Positions 5,382 to 12,945 of a stretch of DNA of 64,000 nt are shown here, piece after piece. Position 1 is the stretch's first letter. Every line of letters starts with the position of its first letter. The translations under genes and the position numbers were made by a program. Source of the stretch: an uncultured Eubacterium sp. (GTDB lineage Bacteria > Bacillota > Clostridia > Lachnospirales > Lachnospiraceae); NCBI GenBank assembly GCA_910584645.1, contig CAJUAU010000011.1:30715-94714 (forward strand), written 5' to 3'. The notes under the pieces are model-generated. The model had not been told where the DNA came from and made no database searches. It saw nothing but the letters and a program-made list of their open reading frames with translations.

Positions 5382-7685
5382 TTAGTCAAAAGGTAACGGC
5401 TCTTGCCCCTCGTACTCAATAAAATCTGTTTCCACCGTATAGCCCTTTACGATATTTTTAACGGTCTTGCCCTCCACCGTTCCGCTGTTCGCAAATAAGC
5501 CCTTAGTTTTAAGTTCTGCAAAGAAGTTTGACTTGTTTTCTACTCCGAAGCCGTTTTCCTCGCACCACTTTGAATAAACCTCGTAAATATCTTTCGCCTT
5601 GCTGTTTTTATCCGTTTTCGTCAGACATTCATTGATAAAATTGCCTATCTTGTCGCTGTCCGTCCTGTAAGTGTCCGTAGCGGTCTGTACTGCTGCCGGG
5701 GGCTTCAATCCCTCTTTGCGGTATAGCCGCAATCCCTCGATGCACCAATTCAAGATGCCGGATAGTTCCCGTTTATTTCTCAATCGGTTCTTTAGGTCTT
5801 TGTCCTGCTCCTGCGGCTCAAAATGTCGGTCAAAACTAATAACATTTATTCTGCCGGAACTGAAAACCGTATCATCTGTAATCGTTGGCAGATAATTTGT
5901 ATTTATCACAAGTTTAAACTTAGGGATAAAGCTAAATTCTCTCTGGTGTAAATGCCTTGCTGTAATGCTATCCCTGCCTAACAGTGATTTTAATAAAGCT
6001 GTATCAAATAACATTCGCTTTGGCGGCTCACTGGCATTACAGAACCTACACCCTGCCAATCGTGCTATATCTCCGCTTGCTTGTCTGCTGTCAAGATTTT
6101 GCTTTACAGCCAAACTCTCCGGCTTCATTGTCAAAGCATAATCGCCCAACAAATGTATAAGTGTTTCGCAAAACGTAGATTTTCCGTTTCGTGTGGTACT
6201 TCCATAAAGGATAAAGCAAGTTTCTTGCTCTGTGTTCCCTGTCAATGAAAGCCCTGCTATCTTTTGGAGATACAATATTTTTTCCTTATCATTCTGCATG
6301 ATTTCCATTAAAAATTTCTTCCATTCTCTGCAATCGGCAGCAGGATCATATTCAGCACTACATATCTTTGAAAGAAGCATATCGGGGCTATGGCTCAAAA
6401 ATACAGGCTCATTCCCGGACAAATCCAGTGTACCGTTCTGCACATTCAAAAGATAATCGTTCACATCTAACTGCTCATTGCAAAAGAAGTACACGTCCTT
6501 GCTGTCCTGTAGCATATTATTTCGATTTCTAATATTGCACAATGTAGCCACTGCCTTTAGGTATTTACCCTCTGTATCAACATTTACCGCATATCGGACA
6601 AGTGCATCTGATAAAACCTTTGCTGACGCTCTCGCACTCAAACCCTCAATATCATCAACCCACCGTTTACCGTCATACCGCATAAAATCTTTTCGTGATG
6701 GGTTATATCTGTGCTTGTTCTTAAAAACATCTGCAAATAGCCGTCCAAAGCCTTTATCGCTTGTTTCATACCGCTCTGCGTGTAAATCCTTTAATACCTG
6801 TTCTAAGTGGCTATCTTGCCGTTTCTGCGACTCTATAGGGGTACTGTGAACCGCCGCACACTTCCTCACGGTTTCCTTAACGGTATTCTGCTCCTGCTCT
6901 AGCATCTGCTCAAACTCCTGCTTACTATGTCCTGCTGCAAAATAATCTGATACATCAGCTTTAGGCGTATCCGGCATGGGCACAATGATTTTACTGCTCT
7001 TTGCAACCGCCTTAATGTCATTCTGGATAGTTTCAGCAACACGCTTTCCGGCTTCGTCATTGTCCGCAAGAATATAGACATCTGCTCCCTGCACCAATGT
7101 AGCAAAATCCGATTGCCAATCATTCACGCCGCCATAAGCAAAAGCTGTGTAACCCTGCTTTATCAGCGTATCAGCGTCTTTCTCGCCCTCTGGTATGAAT
7201 ATAGGCTTGCCCTCTGCAATCGCCTTATTTATGGCTTGTAGGCTTCCATATATAGCTTTATAACTCTTTCTTGGCGTATCTCTTGGCAATCCATATATAA
7301 AGCGTTCATTCTCCATTCTGCCATACAAGATTTTCTTGCCCTCACATCGAATTTTTGTAAAGGCATAAGCACCGTTAATAGAAACGTAATTGTAAACCGA
7401 TTCAATCCGGCGTCGTTCTCTACCCTCTACATAGGCTCGCCAGTTCGGGCTTCTCGGCTCTGTATCATAAAATAAATCTCTCATCTGCATCCCCATTGCT
7501 TGCACAATATCCTCTTTACAACAACCGGCATGGTCATATATCAATGTACATTTCCTACCCATTGTCATTGTTAGAGAGGCATGTTTGTCATTATGGCATG
7601 GACAAAAGGCTTGTACTTTATTCCCATGTCTGGATTTAACCTTAACTCGTGATACATGGTCATTAAACTGTTCCTCCCTCGTCAT
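5382..7685 (-). CDS. Primase-helicase (CHC2/Toprim/D5 superfamily 3 helicase)
   Basis: This large replication protein of about 767 residues has three parts in order. A zinc-finger primase domain starts with CPCHNDKHAS near residue 30. A Toprim domain follows, with the acidic PEGEKDADTL (about 165-174) and LADNDEAGKR (about 206-215). The C-terminal half is a P4/D5-type helicase with Walker A GSTTRNGKST (about 495-504), a further motif GCRFCNASEPPKR, and the sensor-like KLVINTNYLP. Such fusions replicate phages, plasmids and phage satellites from their own origin. The ATG at 7685 overlaps the stop of the preceding gene; a GTG 9 nt upstream is possible. The candidate origin lies directly downstream. 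Confidence 0.9.
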   Translation of the reverse strand: MTREEQFNDHVSRVKVKSRHGNKVQAFCPCHNDKHASLTMTMGRKCTLIYDHAGCCKEDIVQAMGMQMRDLFYDTEPRSPNWRAYVEGRERRRIESVYNYVSINGAYAFTKIRCEGKKILYGRMENERFIYGLPRDTPRKSYKAIYGSLQAINKAIAEGKPIFIPEGEKDADTLIKQGYTAFAYGGVNDWQSDFATLVQGADVYILADNDEAGKRVAETIQNDIKAVAKSSKIIVPMPDTPKADVSDYFAAGHSKQEFEQMLEQEQNTVKETVRKCAAVHSTPIESQKRQDSHLEQVLKDLHAERYETSDKGFGRLFADVFKNKHRYNPSRKDFMRYDGKRWVDDIEGLSARASAKVLSDALVRYAVNVDTEGKYLKAVATLCNIRNRNNMLQDSKDVYFFCNEQLDVNDYLLNVQNGTLDLSGNEPVFLSHSPDMLLSKICSAEYDPAADCREWKKFLMEIMQNDKEKILYLQKIAGLSLTGNTEQETCFILYGSTTRNGKSTFCETLIHLLGDYALTMKPESLAVKQNLDSRQASGDIARLAGCRFCNASEPPKRMLFDTALLKSLLGRDSITARHLHQREFSFIPKFKLVINTNYLPTITDDTVFSSGRINVISFDRHFEPQEQDKDLKNRLRNKRELSGILNWCIEGLRLYRKEGLKPPAAVQTATDTYRTDSDKIGNFINECLTKTDKNSKAKDIYEVYSKWCEENGFGVENKSNFFAELKTKGLFANSGTVEGKTVKNIVKGYTVETDFIEYEGQEPLPFD

Positions 7686-7876
7686 TTCTCCCACCGCCCC
7701 TCCAAAATCCCCCGGATATGCTCGGCTTGCTCGTCAAGGGCATCCATTTCTTTCTGTGTGCATCTGTAAAAATATTCATCATCACTGTGTTCTGTCTGCA
7801 AACGCTCATATATCTCACGCTTTTGCATTAACGCCTTTTGTTGCTTCCTCAATCGGTATCTTTTCAAAATATTCAC
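7682..7876 (-). CDS. Hypothetical coiled-coil protein, 64 aa
   Basis: A highly charged helical protein (MNILKRYRLRKQQKALMQKRE, later MDALDEQAEHIRGIL), probably a short coiled coil. It uses a GTG start overlapping the stop of the upstream HTH gene, with AAGGGGG upstream, and its own stop overlaps the primase start, so the three are translationally coupled. Role unknown; a helper of the primase is conceivable. Confidence 0.6.
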   Translation of the reverse strand: MNILKRYRLRKQQKALMQKREIYERLQTEHSDDEYFYRCTQKEMDALDEQAEHIRGILEGRWEK

Positions 7877-8097
7877 TCTGATGTACCCCCTTTGTAAAGG
7901 AAGCCCGTTTCCTCATAAAACTTCTTAGGATAAATCAGATAAGAATACTGTCGGCTCTTTGGTGTCCTATGATATGCACATCCCCAATTTACAACCTCAC
8001 TTTGTAGGAGTAATCGCACTGTTTGAGCATCTACCTTTAAGGCTTTAGCGGCAACAGCTACAGGAATGTTTGCACATTCAAAAATAGGTTCGCTCAT
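7873..8097 (-). CDS. Small HTH protein, excisionase/AlpA-like
   Basis: The 74-residue protein contains VAVAAKALKVDAQTVRLLLQ, a helix-turn-helix of the kind seen in excisionases and AlpA-type activators, then a strand-rich wing (SRQYSYLIYPKKFYEETG). It lies second in the leftward operon between the XRE-like repressor and the primase, the usual place of a regulator or excisionase in satellites and phages. It may direct excision together with the integrase; this is inferred from fold and location. Confidence 0.55.
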   Translation of the reverse strand: MSEPIFECANIPVAVAAKALKVDAQTVRLLLQSEVVNWGCAYHRTPKSRQYSYLIYPKKFYEETGFLYKGGTSE

Positions 8098-8109
8098 ATC
8101 ATCACCGCC

Positions 8110-8286
8110 TTACTGCCCTGTTGCCAGTTCATCTGCAATCGCCTTGATTTGAGATTTCTTTTCTTCTGAAATTTCATACCGAAGCATACGACTGAATGAA
8201 CTATCAGCAATTCCCAAACGCTCTGCTACTCTCCACATGGGAACATTTCTTGATTTGATATATTCTTTTATTTCCTTATTACGCAT
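8110..8286 (-). CDS. Small XRE-like repressor, 58 aa
   Basis: The start at 8286 has a perfect GGAGG 8 nt upstream; the longer frame to 8301 would begin inside that site. MWRVAERLGIADSSFSRMLRYEI forms a helix-turn-helix of Cro/XRE type. It is the first gene of the leftward replication operon and is divergent from the 312-residue gene at 8445, so it probably controls the intergenic promoters as a Cro/Stl-like switch (inferred). Confidence 0.65.
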   Translation of the reverse strand: MRNKEIKEYIKSRNVPMWRVAERLGIADSSFSRMLRYEISEEKKSQIKAIADELATGQ

Positions 8287-8318
8287 TTCGTTTACCTCCA
8301 ATAATTTTTATGTTTTTG

Positions 8319-8406
8319 TTGACTTTATAATTCCACGTGGTATAATGTCTACATAAACATTAACAAAATTTTGAGACATAGTAAATGAACACCTAATAAT
8401 TTTGTT
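8319..8406. promoter_or_regulatory. Divergent control region of the element
   Basis: A strong rightward promoter, TTGACT (8319-8324), 16 bp, TATAAT (8341-8346), has the 8-bp palindrome CCACGTGG (8333-8340) in its spacer, a likely operator. A 9-bp inverted repeat, AACAAAATT (8362-8370) and AATTTTGTT (8398-8406), lies further right. A weaker leftward promoter (TTGTTA, 16 bp, TATACC on the minus strand) overlaps the same palindrome. The arrangement suggests a two-way regulatory switch between replication and integrase operons. Confidence 0.55.
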
Positions 8407-8444
8407 TTTGCTAAAAATTCAAAGTCCACATTTTGGAGGGTAAT

Positions 8445-9383
8445 ATGAAAAAACATTATGACATGTGGAATATTCCATGGTCGGAAGATATAGACGAAAT
8501 AAACTTAGTTATTAAAGATGATTTTTATATAAATGAAATTGACAATGAAAGCATCTTCTATAAAGATATTGAATATGAAAAAGTCAATATAGGTCAAATT
8601 ATTCTTGAAATAGGAAATCTTTTATACATCGGAAAAGAGAAATTTTTTGCCCTATTTAAGAAATACAAAGTTTCTTATGATGTGCCAACATTAGAATTTG
8701 TTAAAGAATATTTTTTTGATTTAATAGATTTGGGATTTTGTCAACTTTTAGCCCATTCATTAGTTGATTATATTATTTTGAGTTTTGAAAAAGATGATAC
8801 TTTCAAAAACGCATATATAGAAAACTCCACAAACATAGAGGAATGGATGGATTATCCTGTAAATAAAATGATTGTTTTTTTGTTTGGGCAGCTTAATCCC
8901 ATTCACATTATGAGTAAAGAATATAAACCTTTTAATTCAATCTTTAAAACACATATTACAGAAATTGATAATGAATTATTATCCGTATGTACGGAAGTAG
9001 ATTTATGGTCATTGATAAATCTGGATGCGTTATATTCAAGGAAAAACAAAATCAAAGTCTTGCAATGCAAATACTGTAGAACATTTTTTATAAAAACGCA
9101 TGGCAATAATACAGCACAATGCAAAAAGTGCGCTGATATTGAATATAGTCAAAAAAAAGATGTGTTTTATCAGCTATATAGAAAAAGCCAAAAAACAATG
9201 TTACAACGCTCTTATCGCCATCCAATTATAGAAAGTTGGCAATATCAAGAACGCTATACCACTCCATGGGAAAAGGATATAACAAGTGTGATTGATACTT
9301 TTAGAGAAAACAATGATTATTCTGGATTTGAAAAATATATAAGAAAATCCATGGATAAATATAAACCCAAAAGAAAGGACTGA
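8445..9383 (+). CDS. Hypothetical protein with C-terminal zinc-ribbon (DUF6076-like)
   Basis: This 312-residue protein is encoded by very AT-rich DNA, unlike the flanking element genes. Around residues 205-225 it has CKYCRTFFIKTHGNNTAQCKKC split over two CxxC pairs, followed by a basic helix (YQLYRKSQKTMLQRSYRH), resembling DUF6076-type proteins. The N-terminal two thirds are acidic and helical with no known domain. The start ATG follows GGAGGG. It lies 5 nt before the integrase and shares its promoter. Function is unknown; an accessory or defence role is possible from its place and composition. Confidence 0.65.
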   Translation: MKKHYDMWNIPWSEDIDEINLVIKDDFYINEIDNESIFYKDIEYEKVNIGQIILEIGNLLYIGKEKFFALFKKYKVSYDVPTLEFVKEYFFDLIDLGFCQLLAHSLVDYIILSFEKDDTFKNAYIENSTNIEEWMDYPVNKMIVFLFGQLNPIHIMSKEYKPFNSIFKTHITEIDNELLSVCTEVDLWSLINLDALYSRKNKIKVLQCKYCRTFFIKTHGNNTAQCKKCADIEYSQKKDVFYQLYRKSQKTMLQRSYRHPIIESWQYQERYTTPWEKDITSVIDTFRENNDYSGFEKYIRKSMDKYKPKRKD

Positions 9384-9388
9384 TAAAA

Positions 9389-10441
9389 ATGAAACTACCT
9401 AATGGCTTTGGCTCTGTCTACAAGCTATCTGGCAACCGCAGAAAGCCTTATAGAGCGATTGTGACGGAGCGTTGGCTGATAGACACAGAAACAGGCAAAT
9501 GGAAGCAGAAACGCAAAACCATAGGATATTATGAAAGCAAAAAAGAAGCCCTACAAGCATTGGCAGACTATAATAAATCTCCATATGATGTAGATGCTTC
9601 TAAGGTCACATTTCAAGAAGTTTTTGAGCGTTGGAGTGAAGAACACTTCCCCACCGTATCAGAAAGCAATGCAAAAGGCTACCGGGCAGCTTATTTATTA
9701 TGTGAGCCTATCGCAAATAAACGCATGGTAGATGTGAAACTGGATGATTTACAGTATATTGCCGATACCTCCGGCAAGAATACGCCTACCCTACGCAAAT
9801 ACAAGGTTCTTGTAGGCTCGATGTTCAAATATGCGGTTATCCATGACATAATACCGCCCGACATGAACAAAACACAATATATAGACATAAAGAAAGCAGG
9901 AAACCCCAACGCATACAACAGAGAGCCATTCAGTAAGGCAGAGATAGAAAAAGTTTGGAAATGGAAAGATACGAACGGTTACTTTAACGTGATTTTAATG
10001 CTGATATATTCCGGCTGTAGAATATCTGAATTACTGGATTTAAAAAAAGAAAACGTTAATATAAAAGAGCGTTGGTTTGATGTGACTGCTGCCAAAACAG
10101 AAGCAGGAATACGGAAAGTGCCAATTTCTGATAAAGTGCTACCGTTCTTTGAATATTGGTACAATCTGAATGATTGCGAATACCTTTTAAGTACACCAGA
10201 GGGCAAGCACTTTGAATACAGAAATTATTATGACAGCTACTGGAAACCGTTAATAGAACAGTTAGGAATGAGCCACCGCCCACACGATACAAGGCATACT
10301 TGCATTTCATTACTTGCTGAAGCCGGGGTTGATGATAGGCTTGTCAAAAAAATTGTAGGTCACAAAGGGCAGGGGGTGACACAACAGGTATATACTCATT
10401 TTGAGATACAAGCCCTTTTAGAAGCCATAAACAAAATCTAA
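9389..10441 (+). CDS. Tyrosine recombinase (integrase)
   Basis: The 350-residue protein has an arm-binding N-terminus (NGFGSVYKLSGNRRKPYRA), an SAM-like core-binding domain at about 75-150, and a catalytic domain with the full set of active residues: Arg211 (SGCRISELL), Lys236, His299 and Arg302 (RPHDTRHT), His325 (IVGHKG) and Tyr335 (VYTHF). It should integrate and excise the element at the rpsI 3' end; its arm domain would read the GTGTGCTAC repeats near both ends. Unlike most integrases of islands it lies about 2.5 kb from the right end, with cargo genes in between. Confidence 0.92.
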   Translation: MKLPNGFGSVYKLSGNRRKPYRAIVTERWLIDTETGKWKQKRKTIGYYESKKEALQALADYNKSPYDVDASKVTFQEVFERWSEEHFPTVSESNAKGYRAAYLLCEPIANKRMVDVKLDDLQYIADTSGKNTPTLRKYKVLVGSMFKYAVIHDIIPPDMNKTQYIDIKKAGNPNAYNREPFSKAEIEKVWKWKDTNGYFNVILMLIYSGCRISELLDLKKENVNIKERWFDVTAAKTEAGIRKVPISDKVLPFFEYWYNLNDCEYLLSTPEGKHFEYRNYYDSYWKPLIEQLGMSHRPHDTRHTCISLLAEAGVDDRLVKKIVGHKGQGVTQQVYTHFEIQALLEAINKI

Positions 10442-10479
10442 GAAAGGAGTTGATGCAGATTGATTGTAGCAATTAAAAA

Positions 10480-10572
10480 GGCTCTACAGTACCGCAAATA
10501 CCATAGAGCCGCTACCCAGTAACCGCCTATCAAAACAATTAAAGGGAGTATGTTCATTGTAGCATACTTCCC
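10480..10572 (+). promoter_or_regulatory. Two hairpins between integrase and the next gene
   Basis: GGCTCTA/TAGAGCC arms at 10480-10510, then GGGAGTATG paired with CATACTTCCC (one bulge) at 10544-10572. Neither has a T tail. They lie in the leader of the 172-residue gene and could slow transcription or guard the RNA end; there is no protein in 10442-10597. Confidence 0.4.
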
Positions 10573-10597
10573 AACCAAAAGAAAGGAAGATTTTACA

Positions 10598-11116
10598 ATG
10601 AAGAAAATTAAAAACATGAATTTTAAAGAAGCAAAAGAAGCCTTTTCCAAATGGGAAGCAAAGCACCCTCGGCTTGATGATTTTGACATGGGCGGCTTGA
10701 CGCTGACACAATGCGGAGAAATTACAAGGGCAGCAGACCGGGAAGCTATCGCTACAATGCTTTATGACCTTTTCAATTATGGATTTATGGCTGGATATAA
10801 GCAAGCAGAATCCGAACAGAAAGCAAAGATTGATAAGCGTGTAAAAAACGATATGCACCGTAAACTTTTAGAAATGGTTTATTTTCTGCCTTTAGGTATT
10901 CATGCAAATTTTTTCTACACTTTTATGGTTCGCTATATCGGAAAAGAGGAATTAGAATATCTTTTTCCGAAGAAAATAGCTAAACCAGCACTTGAAATTA
11001 TTGCAGCAGATGAAGCCGAAGAAGCAAAGGAAAAGACAGAGCATGAGGAACGCCAAAAAGTCATTGATGAAGCCTTGAAGCAGTATGAACAGCAGAAAGG
11101 TGGTGTATCTGCATGA
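10598..11116 (+). CDS. Hypothetical helical protein, 172 aa
   Basis: The start is the ATG at 10598 after GAAAGGAAG; the frame is open further upstream but crosses the hairpins. The protein begins MKKIKNMNFKEAKEAFSKW, is charged and helical, and ends in an acidic/basic helix rich in Glu and Lys (about 140-168). No domain is recognised. Its stop overlaps the ATG of the next 45-residue gene, so the two are coupled. Confidence 0.6.
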   Translation: MKKIKNMNFKEAKEAFSKWEAKHPRLDDFDMGGLTLTQCGEITRAADREAIATMLYDLFNYGFMAGYKQAESEQKAKIDKRVKNDMHRKLLEMVYFLPLGIHANFFYTFMVRYIGKEELEYLFPKKIAKPALEIIAADEAEEAKEKTEHEERQKVIDEALKQYEQQKGGVSA

Positions 11117-11250
11117 AAGAACATCTGATAAGGCAAGTTATGGAGATTATGAAACAAATTGACGATACCGTAATTCTCACAAAGATTTATATAGTGGCAA
11201 AGACACATCTTGAAATTTTTCAGGAGAAAAAGGGTGTTGCTAATGAATAG
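11113..11250 (+). CDS. Hypothetical peptide, 45 aa
   Basis: An ATGA overlap with the preceding gene starts a 45-codon frame ending at TAG 11248-11250. The product begins MKEHLIRQVMEIMKQIDD and is helical and amphipathic with no membrane segment. The coupled start supports a real gene. Function unknown. Confidence 0.45.
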   Translation: MKEHLIRQVMEIMKQIDDTVILTKIYIVAKTHLEIFQEKKGVANE

Positions 11251-11305
11251 AACCAACATAGCAAAGGAATAATCAAAAATTTTAAAAAGTAGGTGGACAA
11301 AGCAA

Positions 11306-11908
11306 ATGATTATGGAAGAAAAATGGTTTGGGCGAATTTGGACAAAGGAAGAAGAAACACTAATAAATTCTGTTGAAAAAAATTCAGAATTATTTGAGGA
11401 TATGTTATTTTCTAAAGATACTATAAGTCATTCATATATAGCCGTTAAATCAAGCTGTAACAACGATGACACATGGGTAGATGATGAGATTGCCATACCA
11501 GAGCAGTTAGAGTATTTTTCTTATACCTTTTTTGATTTCCATGTGCAAAAAATAGATAATGGGTCTATGGGATGTTTTAACATGAAAAAACAATCTATTA
11601 CTATAGATCCAGATTATTTACATGATGAACCAACAATCCTCCACGAAATGATACATTTACATGAATATGTACTCAATGAACTGCCCCTGTTTTATCATGA
11701 TGTATATTTCTATTGCTTATATAAATCGCTACAATCAAAAATTGTAGATTTAGATGAACGTATTGAAGCACACGGACATCTCCTAAACGAACAACAGTTA
11801 TATAGTCATGGTGGCTTACATGATATTTTATTTCTATTAAAAAGTTTTGATCTGGATTTAAAAATGGGATATAAACTAGGCACAGTAATGGGATATGGTT
11901 ACAAATAA
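11306..11908 (+). CDS. Putative zinc metallopeptidase-like protein (HExxH)
   Basis: The 200-residue protein carries ILHEMIHLHE at about residues 112-121, an HExxH zinc site like that of IrrE/ImmA- and SprT-type domains. Acidic residues (DLDERIEAHG) lie about 40 residues further on and could supply the third ligand. No signal peptide is present, so it would act in the cytoplasm. The gene is AT-rich like 8445-9383. In phages and ICEs such proteins often cleave a repressor; this is only a suggestion because the fold beyond the motif is not recognised. Confidence 0.5.
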   Translation: MIMEEKWFGRIWTKEEETLINSVEKNSELFEDMLFSKDTISHSYIAVKSSCNNDDTWVDDEIAIPEQLEYFSYTFFDFHVQKIDNGSMGCFNMKKQSITIDPDYLHDEPTILHEMIHLHEYVLNELPLFYHDVYFYCLYKSLQSKIVDLDERIEAHGHLLNEQQLYSHGGLHDILFLLKSFDLDLKMGYKLGTVMGYGYK

Positions 11909-11928
11909 CCGTTACATAAAACCGTATT

Positions 11929-12006
11929 AAAGGGTGTCTGTAAAATGCAGATGCCCTTTATTCATTCCAAAAAGAAACCGCTACCCTCATTTTGGATAAC
12001 GGTTTC
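11929..12006. terminator. Terminator after the cargo operon, plus second hairpin
   Basis: AAAGGGTGTCTG (11929-11940) pairs with CAGATGCCCTTT (11948-11959) with two wobble pairs, just past the metallopeptidase-like gene. A second stem, GAAACCG/CGGTTTC (11974-11980 and 12000-12006), is followed by a short T-rich tail and may serve either strand. Confidence 0.5.
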
Positions 12007-12027
12007 TCTTAGCTAACGGCTTTCACA

Positions 12028-12165
12028 TCACTTTTTAACTAAAATTTTTACACTTAACAAAACATTTACTATCAGGGATACTAAAAACACCATAGATAAA
12101 AATCTTTGCTTTTTCAAAACTGTGTGAAGAATTTCAGTCGCTAAATTTTCTTGCTTTTTCATCAT
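12028..12165 (-). CDS. Small single-span membrane protein, 45 aa
   Basis: A minus-strand frame of 45 codons starts at the ATG 12163-12165 with AGGTGG upstream. The product begins MMKKQENLATEILHTVLKKQ and has one hydrophobic helix (about residues 23-38) and a lysine-rich end. Similar short proteins with a KQENLATEIL start and one membrane helix are common in phages and integrative elements. Function unknown. The stretch 12166-12302 holds only a hairpin near 12221-12250. Confidence 0.55.
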   Translation of the reverse strand: MMKKQENLATEILHTVLKKQRFLSMVFLVSLIVNVLLSVKILVKK

Positions 12166-12302
12166 CTTTCACCACCTTTCTTTATTGATATTGAAATTAT
12201 CTCATGAAAAAAGAATTTATTAAAGTCCGTTATTGGCTCAATAATGGACGCATAAAGGGTACATAAAGGACACTTTATGTTATTTCTTAATCATCTAGAA
12301 AA

Positions 12303-12710
12303 TTACCGCTTATGTGTTTTCCCGATAATCCGCCTTACTTCTGATGTTTTCATGCAATGTATGTTCCTGCTGCCTGTCACGTCATTTACATAGCCCTTTT
12401 TCAGATAGATAAAATATCCCTCGTCTTTGGTATAGGACAAATCTTCTATCATTTCATAATATTTTCTTGGTACTTGCCACTTTTCAAGCATCCGTTCCTG
12501 TTCTGCATTAAAGCCCTGCTTTTTCTCTGCCATTCTGCTTGTACCGTCCACAAGGTCATTACACACAAGCATATAAAGGTATTCATTAACACTTGCCCCT
12601 ATTTCAGAACATATTTTCTTTATCCTGTCCTTTTCGCCTTTGGGAATAACAAGGTTTATTCTGTCGTAATGCTCTTTGATATGCCGGTTCTTATACGCTG
12701 TTCTATCCAT
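12303..12710 (-). CDS. Ribbon-helix-helix-like DNA-binding protein
   Basis: The ATG at 12710 follows AAGGCGG; the longer frame to 12740 lacks a site. In the 135-residue protein, YDRINLVIPKGEKDRIKKIC followed by GASVNEYLYMLV (about residues 15-50) is the strand-helix-helix of Arc/MetJ-type regulators. The remainder (EGYFIYLKKGYVND) is strand-rich. It lies beside the right attachment site and could control excision or copy number. The exact role is inferred only from the fold. Confidence 0.6.
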   Translation of the reverse strand: MDRTAYKNRHIKEHYDRINLVIPKGEKDRIKKICSEIGASVNEYLYMLVCNDLVDGTSRMAEKKQGFNAEQERMLEKWQVPRKYYEMIEDLSYTKDEGYFIYLKKGYVNDVTGSRNIHCMKTSEVRRIIGKTHKR

Positions 12711-12786
12711 GAAAACACCGCCTTTTTCTGATAACCGCATTATACAAAAGTCTTACGCAAGACACAAGATTTTTATGCCCTCGTTT

Positions 12787-12817
12787 GTGTGCTACTTGTG
12801 TGCTATGTGTGTGCTAC
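12787..12817 (+). repeat. Right integrase arm sites
   Basis: Three tandem copies of GTGTGCTAC at 12787-12795, 12798-12806 (last base changed) and 12809-12817, spaced by 11 bp so that they fall on the same face of the helix. They match the two copies at 364-383 in sequence, orientation and phase. They lie about 105 bp inside the right core. The stretch 12741-12869 has no gene. Confidence 0.65.
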
Positions 12818-12869
12818 GCTTCAAAATTCTGCACTTTTTACCACAATTTCAGAAAACACATATATAAAG

Positions 12870-12945
12870 AAAACCCTTGAAAATACTGGACTTTCAAAGG
12901 TTTTACTAATTCATTATTCTGCTTGTAATTATCTCTTACTAAACT
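12870..12945. repeat. Right attachment site (attR)
   Basis: Imperfect repeat of 252-328. It contains a terminator stem with one mismatch (AAACCCTTGAAA/TTTCAAAGGTTT), the 12-bp core 12922-12933, and the last rpsI codons. The core spans the rpsI stop codon, so the gene stays intact and receives a replacement terminator from the element. Confidence 0.8.

Larger units (their letters stand above)
305..12933. mobile_element. Phage-satellite-like (PICI-like) integrative element in rpsI
   Basis: The boundaries are set by the repeated 12-bp core at 305-316 and 12922-12933 within longer att repeats. The element carries a tyrosine integrase (9389), divergent regulator genes (8110-8286 and 8445), a second small HTH protein, a CHC2/Toprim/D5 primase-helicase (5382), an iteron origin candidate (5286-5367), an HNH nuclease (4730), a terminase-small-subunit-like protein (3974), a serine recombinase, a sigma factor and a type I toxin locus. 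No relaxase, type IV secretion, capsid, portal or large-terminase gene is visible. Primase plus TerS plus integrase without packaging genes is the layout of phage-inducible chromosomal islands. The alternative is a non-conjugative integrative element that moves by other means. Confidence 0.75.

Noticed and set aside
305..12933. Conjugative element (ICE/Tn916-type)
   Set aside because: No relaxase, coupling ATPase or type IV secretion gene is visible on either strand.
305..12933. Complete prophage
   Set aside because: No large terminase, portal, capsid, tail or lysis genes; the size is satellite-like.
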